From: Chrysochromulina tobinii
Taxonomy: Eukaryota > Haptophyta > Prymnesiales > Chrysochromulinaceae
Length of the DNA: 12,151 nt
NCBI GenBank assembly: GCA_001275005.1
Contig: JWZX01000962.1
Coordinates: forward strand, 1 to 12,151
Direction: 5' to 3'
Shown: piece after piece, positions 1 to 8,926 of the stretch
How positions within the stretch are numbered: position 1 is the stretch's first letter
Layout: every line of letters starts with the position of its first letter
Translations under genes and position numbers: made by a program
The notes under the pieces: generated by a model
Database searches by the model: none
What the model saw: only the letters and a program-made list of their open reading frames with translations
What the model was told of the DNA's origin: nothing

Positions 1-99
1 TCCCTCCCTCCCTCCTCCCTCCCCCTCCCTCCTCACTCCTCCTCCACTCCTCCTCCTCACTCACCCCCCCCCTCGCTCCTCCCCCTCCTCCTCCTCCTC
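1..99. repeat. CT-rich simple tract at the window edge
   Basis: The plus strand is almost purely pyrimidine, made of imperfect TCC/CCT units with a few interruptions. On the minus strand this gives a purine-rich (GGA/GAG) tract that encodes the Glu/Gly-rich tail of the transposase-like gene and then runs past its TGA stop to the window edge. Such tracts expand and contract easily, so the exact end of that protein is the least secure part of its model. Confidence 0.8.
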
Positions 100-3053
100 G
101 CCCGCGTCCCAAGCGACGAGGTCCTCCTCCAGGTTCTTGCCGTCGGACACCTTTGCCCACTCCTCCGCCATCTCGTCGTCGTCAGCACCATTTGCCCGCG
201 GCCGCTTCGGCGCGTTGCCCCCATACCAGCGAATGAGCACCGACCGGTTGGTGACGGAGAGCGCTGCGAAGTCGCCATCACACTGCTCCACGAGCTTGCG
301 CAGCACCCCTGCGGCGCGCTCCTCGAAGGCGGCCCGCTCGCTGTCCAGCGCCGCCTGCTTCTTGGCAGCCTTGTCCGCCTGGCGCGCCTCCGCGTCGGTC
401 TTCTTTTTGGCGGCGGCGGCGGCGCGGTCGGCACGAAGCTGCACGTTCTGCTCGTGGGCCTCGTGCCCGGTGGCACCACGCCCGGTATTCGGAGCCGTCG
501 GCACCCCCTTGCGCCGCTTCTTGGCGGCCTCCCCCTGCCCAGAGAGTGAATCGAAATTTTCAGTTGGGTGCCAGAGGGGATTGGGAGGGGTTGTTGGATC
601 TTGAATGAACAGACCTGCATGACGGTGGAGGCATGGTTGGCCAGCTTCTCAGCCATGGCGCTGACGAGGGTGAGCGAGTTCAGCAGTGATGTGGTGAGCG
701 CGACCGAGCAGCGCACCAGCACGCCATCGATCACGACGGGCGGCGGCGTTGCATGCAGCACGCGGACCTGGCGCCAGAGCTCGGCATCCAGCTCGCCCGT
801 CTCCTTCACGCGCGCCTCCACGCGCGCGCGCAGCTCCTCAAGCTGTGCCTCATGCAGCTGTTTCGCCTGCTCTGCCACCAGGGCCAGCTTGAGCCGGCGC
901 TCGCGGGCCTGCTGCTTCGCTAGGCTCACGCTGCTACTGCTCCCCACCTCCCGCGCCAGCCGGTACTGCAAGCACACCCTCTTGACATCCTCATCACAGT
1001 GGTCCTCCAGCTGTGAAGTGAAGAGTGTCACTGCCTCACCATCCTCATCGGTGGGGGTGATCACGATGCGCGTGCCACGGCGCTGCGCCACCGCGGTGAC
1101 TTCAAGGGCCTTCACGTCGAAGTCGTCGGTGGCGCCGCGCAGCTCAACACTCATGGTGCGTGCGTCTCGCAGCGCCGTCAGCAGGCGCTCGCTGCGCTCC
1201 GCCTGGAGCATCTGCTCGGCGGAGAGGCCGAGCACCAGCCGCAACGGCGCAGCTGCTGGCTGCATGTCCACGTCCTCATCGGCATGGGCGCTTGCAGCAT
1301 CGCTGGCGGCATCCTCCTCAGCAGCAGCAGCATCTGCCGCCGCAAAGATGGCGGCGCGGATGGTGCGCAGCGATGTGTGGAGCATTGACCCCTCGCCGAA
1401 CGTGGCGATCGCGGCCGTCCACATCTCGCAGTTGGGGTTCAGCTTACCGCCCAATCCGACGCGCCGCCACGCCGACTTGATGGCATTGGTGCGCGCCGCC
1501 GAGCTCAACCCCTCCGCGAGCTCCTTGCGCCAGGCGACGACCGAGGCCCGGAAGACCGCGTTGAACGCCTCCTTGCCCTTTGCGGTCTCGATGGACGCCG
1601 ACTGCTCGCGCACGATGGTGCCGAACCAGTGCTTGGCTGCTGCATTGCAGCCCGCGTCGTTGGGCTGCGACCAGATGGTCGTGTGCGACGGCACGCAAAT
1701 CGGAAAGATGTTGTTCTCCATCAAGTAGGCGAAGGCGCTGGGGCCCCAGCGGGACGCGTGCGCGTCGATGAAGAGCAGCACGGGCTGGCCACCCTCCTTG
1801 ATCACGACACCGTTGTCCTCGATGCGCCCGCCCTGCGTGGGCAGCACGCAGTACTCGTTGAAATGGCGGCACCAAAAAGGGAACTCCTCGAGGGTCATGG
1901 AGCCGTTGGGGGTCACGCCAATGCCGATGTTGAGCGTCTCACCGTCAGGAGCACCTGCATCGAGAAGATTGCTCTTGTCGGCATCTTTTGGCTCCAGCCG
2001 CTTCACCTCCTCGCCGGCCTTGCGCTTCGCAGCTGCCTTCTTGGCGCTGCCGCCGCCGCGCGCCTTGAGCAGATACGTCGCGCAGAGGCGGCCATCCGCG
2101 CAGGTCGTCATGCCATCGGTGACGTGGACGGCCATCTTGCCATCGTGGCCGAGGTCGAAGAGGCGGCGCAGCGCCGGGTCGTTCCGCTTCGAGGCCAGCA
2201 CCTTTGCACGGCCCTTCTCCGGGTTGGGCGCCTCCTCATCATAGTTGTACTTGCAGCTGTCGGGGATGTGGTCGTACGTGGCCCATGGGATCAGGCCACG
2301 AGCATGGAGCTCGCGCACATATGTTTCGACGAGGCCGAACCATTCGTCGCGGATCTCGACGGTGGCCTTGATGGCGCGCTCCTTGGAGATCGAGGAGGTC
2401 TTGTACACCTTGACGCCCACGCGCTTCGCCCACTTGCGCACGAAGGTGAGCGTGGGCTTGTAGAGGTGGCCCGAAAAGGGGTCCTTGAGATCCTCCTTGG
2501 CGATGAATATGTTCATGATGTCGCGCACCGTGATGAAGTCAAGGCCCAAGCCGCTGGCAGCAGCCAGGTCACAGCCCTCCTTGATGAGCGCGTCATCCTG
2601 CTCCGAGAAGATGCGCCGCGCGGCGAAGTCGTCGTTGCCCTTCACCGCGAACTCGTACGCGGCGATGTAGTCCGAGCGCACGAGCCAGCGATCGAGGCCG
2701 AAGCCCGCCTGATCGCGATCGGGCCCATCGAGCGCCCACACCTGCTCCATCAGACGCGTCAGCGAGCGTCGCATCGACGGGACGCCCTGCAGCCGCGCCG
2801 CCGCCGCCGCCGCCAGCGGCTTGCCGCTCTTGGCAGCCGCGAGGATGCTGTGCGCCGCGAGGCGGAGCTGCTCGATGGTGTACTGCCGCTCCGCACAGCC
2901 GGCCTTGGCGGAGGTGCACGTGCGCGGGGTTGCCAAGTCGGAGCCTAGCGTGGCCTTCTGAAGCGCAGATATCGGCGTGGCAACTGGCGCGAACGGGTGC
3001 TCCTGCAGTGCGGAGACGCCGGATGCCTCGAGGAAGGTGCAGTCGAAGCGCAT
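61..3053 (-). CDS. Pogo/CENP-B-type DDE transposase-like protein (two exons)
   Basis: Predicted 970-aa nuclear protein: exon 1 is 3053-615 (813 codons), exon 2 is 534-61 (157 codons plus TGA). Order of parts: N-terminal helices with a probable helix-turn-helix (about 60-105); a CENP-B/Tigger-like DNA-binding region (about 150-245); and a DDE_1-type RNase H-fold domain. I assign the catalytic acids as D272 (in NYDEEA), D430 (FIDAHAS) and D466 (QPNDAG). The last two are 35 residues apart, the Tc1/mariner-pogo spacing, and the QPNDAG block matches the QPLD element of the family. After about 720 come coiled-coil helices; exon 2 adds a KKRRK nuclear-localisation-like motif, Ala/Lys/Glu-rich helices and an acidic tail. 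Known family members cut and paste DNA or are domesticated DNA binders. The first ATG is used; the frame stays open upstream to a stop at 3150-3152, so a 5' exon is possible. No terminal inverted repeats could be paired because the left flank is outside the window. Confidence 0.82.
535..614 (-). other. 80-nt GT-AG spliceosomal intron in the transposase-like gene
   Basis: Read on the minus strand, the donor is CAG|GTCTGT at 615/614 and the acceptor is GGGCAG|GGGG at 535/534. The intron is phase 0. Reading through it drops the protein into a Pro/Arg/Ser-rich frame typical of out-of-frame GC-rich DNA. Removing it joins a helical region to a basic, then Ala/Lys/Glu-rich helical frame that stays open to the TGA at 61-63. 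The segment is visibly less GC-rich than its flanks (for example AAAATTTC). This is inferred from sequence only, with no transcript evidence. Confidence 0.78.
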
Positions 3054-3823
3054 GTAGCTCTGCAGCCGCGGGTCTCGTCCAGCTGAATGACGTAGGATTC
3101 CTAGCAGAGACGCCGCTGGTAAGAGTGCTCGCGATGTGCGAGCTTCTGCTCACGCACCGCGGTGCATGCATTCTGCGCCCGAGACGGCGTGGCATCGGTG
3201 TCACCGCACTCGGCTTGAGCGGACTGCAGCGACCCGCAGTGAGCGGCATGAGCCAGCGCGCTGAGCGAGCGCGCTTTGAGACTGCGCTAGCGGACTCGCC
3301 AGCGCGCGGAGGAAGCGAACTGTGAAGCGAAACCGAAAGCGAATCCGCGAGCGCGCGCGCTCGCGCGCTCGCTCGCCAGCGCGCTCGCGAGCGCCCCCCA
3401 CCCTCGCTGGCCCCCGCTAGCGAGCGGCCACTCTAGGAACGAGCGGACACTCTGTGGGTAACACCTTCCTACTCGACTGTACGTTTATGGAAACCGCAGG
3501 TCATGCACGGTGTCTTGAGTGTCGAATATAACCATTGGACGTGAAAAGAGACGCGCTACGTATCGGTACACAGCCAAAGAGCTCTGGGTTGCGGATCTAC
3601 TCAGTACTATTGTAGGCCGTTTTGCGTTTTCTCCCGCCCGGGCGCGTTCGGCGCGGCAAGCGCGCAGAGCGCGCGCAGTACCGAGCTCGGTACGAACGCC
3701 ACACTTTTGGCTGATCAGATACTTTGGGCGCCCGTGGCCAGATCGGCGCAGTCAAACAGCATGTCTAAGTCAGTCGCTTTCCGCACGACGCGGCCCCGTC
3801 AAATTATCCCACAGAATCCCGAA
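3054..3823. other. Intergenic region with CpG palindromes; no supported gene
   Basis: No ORF here has a domain or convincing composition. The left part (about 3190-3400) is dominated by repeated GCGAG/CGCTC words and holds perfect palindromes at 3346-3365 and 3381-3394. A 14-nt word recurs with one mismatch at 3421-3434 and 3440-3453. The right part (3460-3823) has ordinary mixed composition. The region lies upstream of the transposase-like gene and downstream of the gene at 3824-4525, so it may hold that gene's terminator and the transposase promoter, or the right end of a transposon. None of these can be demonstrated here. Confidence 0.6.
3346..3365. repeat. Perfect 20-bp CpG palindrome
   Basis: The 20 bases are identical to their reverse complement and consist of alternating GCGAG/CGCTC-type words around a (GC)n core. 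A second perfect palindrome of 14 bp lies at 3381-3394. The pair could form hairpins or a short Z-DNA-prone tract. Such structures are common by chance in CpG-dense DNA, so no role is assigned. Confidence 0.85.
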
Positions 3824-4525
3824 TCAATATGGGTGTCTTTTTTCGTCGTAGCGGAACGATGCGCCAGATTTGGATACGTCAAATGATCCAAGGACTCGCC
3901 GCGAGGCTGTGCCGTCGCCTCGAAACTGGCCTTCAATCCCAAGCCCGCCAGTGCCAAAGCCCCCATCTCCCATAGGTCGCAACAAACCTTTCGGCCAATC
4001 CTGAAAGAAGCCCAGCTGCGCCGAGTTCCACCGCGGCTCCCTTGACAAGGTCTGGGGAACCAGCGTACGTCTTGAGGCGTCGATACGCATCGAGAGTGAC
4101 AACTCAGCGCGCTCCTGCAGCGAGCGCTCGAGCATCTCCCGTTCGCGTGCGTTCACTGGCGACCACGGAGGCGCTCGAGGATTGCGATGGGACACTGACG
4201 CCTCCAGCGGAAGCCCCAGCTTCGAGACAGATGCGCGAAACTTCCCCGGCGCGGACGCGGACTCGGGAAGCGAGTGCATCTTCCACGAGGACGTAGGGAT
4301 GAGCAGGCACTCAGGTATCGAGGGCTCACGGCCCGGTACAGAAAGGAGCTCCGCAGAGCTCGCTGGCCGCGAGAGCGTCACGTTATGGCGCGCGATCTGG
4401 ATATGCTTCGGGGTGTTCAGCCGCTTGTGCGCGGGTTTGTCGTCGAATGCGTCACGTTCGAGCTTATCCGCGATTTCTTTCAGCTGCCGCAGGTTGGCCA
4501 TCGAGCAAAGCGGCGCTTCATCCAT
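3824..4525 (-). CDS. Hypothetical basic protein, probably 5'-incomplete
   Basis: Not recognised. From the first ATG the product is 233 aa, ending in TGA. It is rich in Ser, Arg, Leu and Pro. It opens with a predicted helical stretch containing charged LKEIADKLERD, has a second amphipathic helix near NAREREMLERSLQER, and continues into a Gly-rich segment (GDGGFGTGGLG) and a charged tail. No membrane segment, signal peptide or catalytic motif is visible. The reading frame stays open, with plausible coding composition, for about 58 codons upstream of this ATG, back to a stop at 4700-4702, without another ATG. A spliced 5' exon is therefore likely. Codon use favours G/C in third position but less strongly than the neighbouring genes. 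It is also possible that this is a chance ORF. Confidence 0.5.
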   Translation of the reverse strand: MDEAPLCSMANLRQLKEIADKLERDAFDDKPAHKRLNTPKHIQIARHNVTLSRPASSAELLSVPGREPSIPECLLIPTSSWKMHSLPESASAPGKFRASVSKLGLPLEASVSHRNPRAPPWSPVNAREREMLERSLQERAELSLSMRIDASRRTLVPQTLSREPRWNSAQLGFFQDWPKGLLRPMGDGGFGTGGLGIEGQFRGDGTASRRVLGSFDVSKSGASFRYDEKRHPY

Positions 4526-5284
4526 GAGAGTCCCGCTTCCTTCCGACAAAACGGTTTCACTTCGCAGGATTGTTTTTGGCGGCCTCTTCAACTTCAACTC
4601 CAAGCCCCCCCGGCGTAGAAACGGTGTGTGCCGAATTGTCGATTCGTCTTTTCTTGACACTTGACTCTTGAGGGTCCGATCCTCATTTTTGATGTTCTCT
4701 CAAGGGCTCTCAAGTGTTCTCTCCCGGACACGTGTCTAAGTATTCTACATGTAGTATTGAGCAATTGACGTGTAAGCTCGTTAAGGGACTGATTATTTAT
4801 AGTGCCGCGGACGCTCGCCATCGACTACGTACTAGTGAATCATTTAATTGGGGGAAGCTCCAGGATTACAACAGGGACGAGCGGGAGAGACACATGAAAA
4901 ATGTCAAAAACTCAAATGAGGCGCAGACGTCTGACGTGCATCGGGCTGTCGTTCCACTATCGACTATGCACTACGACCCGGCCCGGAACGTTCTATGTAC
5001 TCGTGACCATTGTTTCGCTGAGCGTCCTCTTGAATGGCTCATCCCACATCCGTATAACGCATCCGTTCGGCTCTTCCTGGCGAGAACGGTTTCACACACA
5101 GTGACTGACAACACAATACTGACCACTGTGCACTGAGAAGATCTTGAACTGAGCATTAGTGGCCTGGGGCCTCGCTGCGCGCCACTGGTCGCGACTTTGG
5201 CGCCGCCATCCAGGAACCAGGATCTCTACTGTCTGGCTCGTCCGCACACGGCACAGCTCACTAGACAAAGGGCACTCGCACAGC
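4526..5284. other. Relatively AT-rich intergenic gap
   Basis: This stretch is less GC-rich than the rest of the window. It holds only short frames without ATG starts or recognisable motifs. It separates two minus-strand genes, so it should contain the 3' flank of the START-WW gene and the promoter, and perhaps first exon, of the gene at 3824-4525. A second minus-strand frame overlaps the START-WW C-terminal end and continues down to 5092. An alternative last exon there cannot be ruled out, but nothing supports it. Confidence 0.5.
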
Positions 5285-7045
5285 TCACAGAGAATCAACA
5301 CCGAGTGTGAGTGCCCAATCGGCGGCAGCACGAGCAGGCACGACGGATTGGGCCGCACGATGTGGTCGCGTGCACGGGGGCGAGCCAGTGTGGGGGCTCG
5401 CGTACTGCCTGTACCCACGCTTGGCCTCGGCTGGCGTGAGAAAAGGCTGCTTGTTGGCCTTGGAAGCGGTGAGAGCTCGCAGGGCCGCCCGCGCCTCACG
5501 CTGCTCGGCCCGCGCCTCACGCCGCTCGTCACGCGTATGTGGCACCTGAGCAGCGGCCACGGCCTGCGGCGCTCCGACCCGCCCGTGGTGCGGGTGGTCG
5601 CCTTGGCACGGAGTCCACAGCAGCATCTGTGTATGTGGATGATGATGATGATGGCTGCCCGGATGATGCGCCTCGGACATGGACTGGATTCTTTCCAGGA
5701 CTGGATGCGCCTCTGGATGCGCCTCAACCTGTGGCGTCGCAACCAACGGCGAGCGGAAGCGCAAGAAAGGTGAGTCAGAGTCTCTATTGCTGCCGAGGCT
5801 GTGTACTCCTTCGTTGTTGCTGCTGCTACTGCTTGCGGCAGATAAGGCCCCACGCTGTGGTGTGAATGCTCCGTGCGCAGGCGGTTGAAGCTCCTCGTTC
5901 ACGGATGGTAGCGGCCCTTCGAGCACCTTCGCGGCCGCGTCGGTGCTGGTGGTGGAGGGCCGCCGGTCCTTGCTCGCAGCGGCGATGACCGCGGCGGAGG
6001 CAGGCACCTTCGCGGACCAGGCAGGCATGCTGGCGGCAGCATGCGAGGCGGGCGGGCTCTTGCTGGAGGCAGCATGCGAGGGAGCTGGGGCAGCAGCCCC
6101 CGCAGCAGCCTCGATGGTCACGCTCGCAGCCGCCGCCTCGAGGTGGGAAAGCAGATAGTCGGCTGGACGCTCCCACTGCACCTGCTGACAGTGCTGTCTG
6201 TAGTAGTATGTACAACCGGTGGCCTGGTCTGTCACAGTGAGCCACGGATCGGCTGCGATCGGCGGCCGCGGCGGCGGCGGCGGTGGCGGTGGCGGCGGGG
6301 GGGGCGCCACGTGGCACGGTGCGGCGGTGGCACGAGGCGGCTGCTGCCCGTCTCTGAAGCATATCTGACCGGCGGACGGTGGGGGCGGTGGTGGGGGGGG
6401 CGAGTCGACCACACCGAAGCCCGTCGCGATGGTGATGATGTGCGGCGTCGCCTTAGCGCCAAGGTGGCGTTCGATGGTCTCAGGTGTGTCCAGCATCCCA
6501 AGGTATGATTCCTGGTTGTGCCAGTACTCGTTCGCGAGCAGGGCGAGTTTTGCATACGAGGTGCGCAGGTGTTTCTCGAGACCCTGCTCGAGCAGCTTCG
6601 AGAGAGACTGGTAATGGATGTGGCACTCGATCTCGATGCTGTAGTATATGCGGCATGACTTGGCCGTGAGCGGCTTCGCCCACGTCTGACCGCGAATGAC
6701 CACCTTCTTGCGGGTCAAGCCAACTGGAGTCGTCTCGAAGGTGAGCGGATGATCGCGATCGTAGCGCTTCCGCCACCACGAGGCGCGCGATGCGAACGTG
6801 TAGCTCGTTGTTCCGAGCAAGACCTGCAGCGCGGGCGGCAGCGGACTCTCCTCGGCAGTCACCTCGGTCATGAGCAGCACGGTCTCTCCTCCTGTGGCAT
6901 CATGGCCATGCTCGAGGCTCGTGATGTGATATGCACCGCCCTCGACCTGCTCGGCGCAGACGCGCTCGAAGTTCGCGTTCGTCTTGAGCGACCAGTAGTC
7001 GCCCGCCGAGAGCTGGATCACGACCGAGGTCTCGAAATGGCGCAT
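5285..7045 (-). CDS. START/VASt-like and WW domain protein with polyproline linkers
   Basis: Predicted 586 aa from the first ATG at 7045 in a single exon. Residues 1-175 look like a helix-grip (START/VASt or DUF2505-like) lipid-binding fold: alternating beta segments, a Trp pair at 90-91, a paired-strand region around 100-145 with YYSIEIEC, and a long C-terminal helix at 146-175. Next come Pro8 (216-223), Pro12 (248-259) and a WW domain at 266-294 with W268, YYY 280-282, W291 and P294, the usual spacing of a proline-ligand-binding WW domain. The rest (295-586) is low complexity: Ala/Ser-rich, a Ser5 run, a His5 run and a basic Arg/Glu/Ala helix near 510-540. Known WW domains bind PPxY or polyproline, so the adjacent Pro runs could be self-ligands (inference). 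No transmembrane segment or signal peptide is seen. It is transcribed divergently from the Topo VIB-like gene. The WW call is firm; the START-like call is by fold pattern only. Confidence 0.78.
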   Translation of the reverse strand: MRHFETSVVIQLSAGDYWSLKTNANFERVCAEQVEGGAYHITSLEHGHDATGGETVLLMTEVTAEESPLPPALQVLLGTTSYTFASRASWWRKRYDRDHPLTFETTPVGLTRKKVVIRGQTWAKPLTAKSCRIYYSIEIECHIHYQSLSKLLEQGLEKHLRTSYAKLALLANEYWHNQESYLGMLDTPETIERHLGAKATPHIITIATGFGVVDSPPPPPPPPSAGQICFRDGQQPPRATAAPCHVAPPPPPPPPPPPPRPPIAADPWLTVTDQATGCTYYYRQHCQQVQWERPADYLLSHLEAAAASVTIEAAAGAAAPAPSHAASSKSPPASHAAASMPAWSAKVPASAAVIAAASKDRRPSTTSTDAAAKVLEGPLPSVNEELQPPAHGAFTPQRGALSAASSSSSNNEGVHSLGSNRDSDSPFLRFRSPLVATPQVEAHPEAHPVLERIQSMSEAHHPGSHHHHHPHTQMLLWTPCQGDHPHHGRVGAPQAVAAAQVPHTRDERREARAEQREARAALRALTASKANKQPFLTPAEAKRGYRQYASPHTGSPPCTRPHRAAQSVVPARAAADWALTLGVDSL

Positions 7046-7236
7046 GTTCAAACAAGCTCATCGCAGGTGTGATCAGTAGGTGTGAATGAGGACTCCCCGG
7101 AGGCGAGCCGACCTTCCGGTCCGGCCGAGCATGCATGCAAATACTGCCCAATTTACATATCGGGCATCGTAATGTACGCTGAGCGCTGATCGACACAAAC
7201 GCTCGCCTCGTCCGCGTCGGCGGCCGGAGAATCGGG
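7046..7236. promoter_or_regulatory. Probable bidirectional promoter region of the divergent pair
   Basis: Only 191 bp separate the two start codons, so both 5' UTRs and core promoters must be compact or overlap the genes. The segment is less GC-rich in its centre (AATTTACATAT at about 7150-7160) and has a CATGCATGC word near 7130-7138. On the plus strand two short upstream ORFs lie at 7131-7172 and 7172-7189, the first stop overlapping the second start (TAATG). No canonical TATA box can be assigned with confidence; the assignment rests on gene arrangement. Confidence 0.5.
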
Positions 7237-8884
7237 ATGGCGGCGGTGGAACATGCTGTCTTCGGTATCGACGCGGCGGATCCGGCGGGCAGCCTCCTCA
7301 CGTGCGTCAAGGAGCTCTTTGACAACGCGCTCGATGCGTGTGCGGCGCACGCCACTGGCCGCATCGACGTCAGCGTCGAGCCGCTCGACGCTGACGGCTC
7401 GCTCTTCCGTGTAAAGGTGACTGACGATGGCTGTGGATTCGAATCAGGGGTCCTGTCCGTGCGCGCGACGGAGCTCTTTGCGAGCTCGAAGGGTTCATCC
7501 AAGGAGCTTGGCGGCGCCAGCGCCGGGGCGTTCGGAGTAGGTCTCAAAGCTGTGATGCTGTGGGCGCAAGCCTCATCCCAAGGCAGGTGCATCGAGATCA
7601 AGACCACCACGCGTGCTGCCGCGGATCTCAGCGTCCTGCGCGTGAAGTTCGACGGTGGAGGTACACACGAGACCGTCTCAACCTCGAGAGCAGGCGGCAG
7701 CTCTGTTGCCATGCTGCACCCCAGCCTCGAGCAGACGAGCGAGCCCAAGCCCCGAAACGCATCCTTCTCCGGCACGATGGTGAGCTTCACGCTTGGCGGC
7801 GGCCCGGCAGCCATCGAACGACTCGCTACCTACTTCACGTGCTGCTCCGCCTACCTGAGCCCCACCGCTCTCACCATCTCCGTGCGGCTACCCGACGCAT
7901 CCCGCATGCACGAGCTGCGCGACGGACGATGCGAATGGTGGACTCACACCCTCCACGTGCCGGCCATCTCCCTCGATGGGATCTACGTCGCAGAAGCTCT
8001 GTCCGGCGCCTCGCCCCCCGTGCTCCCTGGCGTGCGAGAGCTTCTCGAGACCTGGCTTGATCAGCACGAGGACGGCCGCACTGGCGGCGGCGATGACGAC
8101 GATCGCCGCCGATGCCTGCGTGGGATCGGCGAAGGCGTATGCGTCCTCAACGCCAGCTCGACTGTGCATGCCACGGTGCTTCTCTCGGCCGTCGGCACCG
8201 CCGAAGCGCCCGACGTGCCGCCCGGGAGCACCGTGACGAGCGCTGTACCCGAGCTGCTCTTTCCCACGCTGAGCACCGTCGTCTTCCTCAACAACAAGCT
8301 GCTTGGCGAACCAGGCGAGGCTCTCTCAGCCAGATGTGCGAGCATAGCCGGCCTGCGGAAGACTCAGTGGAAGCGCGAGTGCGGCCTCGCTCTTCAGTCA
8401 GCGGGAGATGCGATCCAGCTGAGCGGTGAAAAGGGTTGCCCCATGCGCGGGCTGCGCATAGCGCTGCACTTGCGCAGCGCACAGCACTGCCCCCTCGTGC
8501 GTTTCGGTGACCTGGCGAAAACCTATGTGATGCCGCGCAAGCCGCTGGTCAGCGCGATCGCCAAGGCGATCGAGGGCGCGCTGCGGCGTGCGCACCAGGC
8601 GCTCGTGGTGCAGGGCTGTCCAGTGGCCAAGAGCGATCGGCAGGCGCGTGAGGACCGTCAGAGTGCCGCAGCGATTGCGTCGAGCATCGGCGGCATGGTG
8701 AGCCGCTCATGCAATCGGAGTCTCCTGCGCGAGTGCTGCGAGGCACTGCAGCTAGGCGATGAGGCCGAGGACACGCTCGACGGGGTTGCCCGGACGGCGG
8801 GTCTCGCAACCGACGTGACCGCGGCCCTGCTCAAGTTCCTTGAGTGTGACTGGAGTGAAGTCCTCGATTCGCGGAGCCGCGGTA

Positions 8885-8926
<42 letters not shown>

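Noticed and set aside
57-534. Unspliced continuation of the transposase frame (Pro/Arg/Ser-rich C-terminus)
   Set aside because: Its composition is that of an out-of-frame GC-rich sequence. A canonical phase-0 intron at 535-614 leads into a better frame that stays open to 61.
568-2948. Long plus-strand frames opposite the transposase-like gene (for example 568-1728 and 1629-2948)
   Set aside because: They are antisense shadows of a gene with recognisable motifs; rich in Arg/Ser/Ala, no domain seen.
3095-3106. TAGGATTCCTAG near-palindrome as a transposon end
   Set aside because: It is short, imperfect at its centre, and has no partner copy at the other end of the gene within the window.
4714-5136. 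Plus-strand frame of about 140 codons in the AT-rich gap
   Set aside because: It begins at GTG and has no recognisable motif or coding-like composition.
7046-7051. Start of the START-WW protein two residues upstream, at 7051
   Set aside because: The codon there is TTG; the first ATG in frame is at 7045.
6900-7814. Minus-strand frame overlapping both the divergent promoter and the Topo VIB-like N-terminus
   Set aside because: It lies opposite the clear GHKL motifs and shows no recognisable motif of its own.
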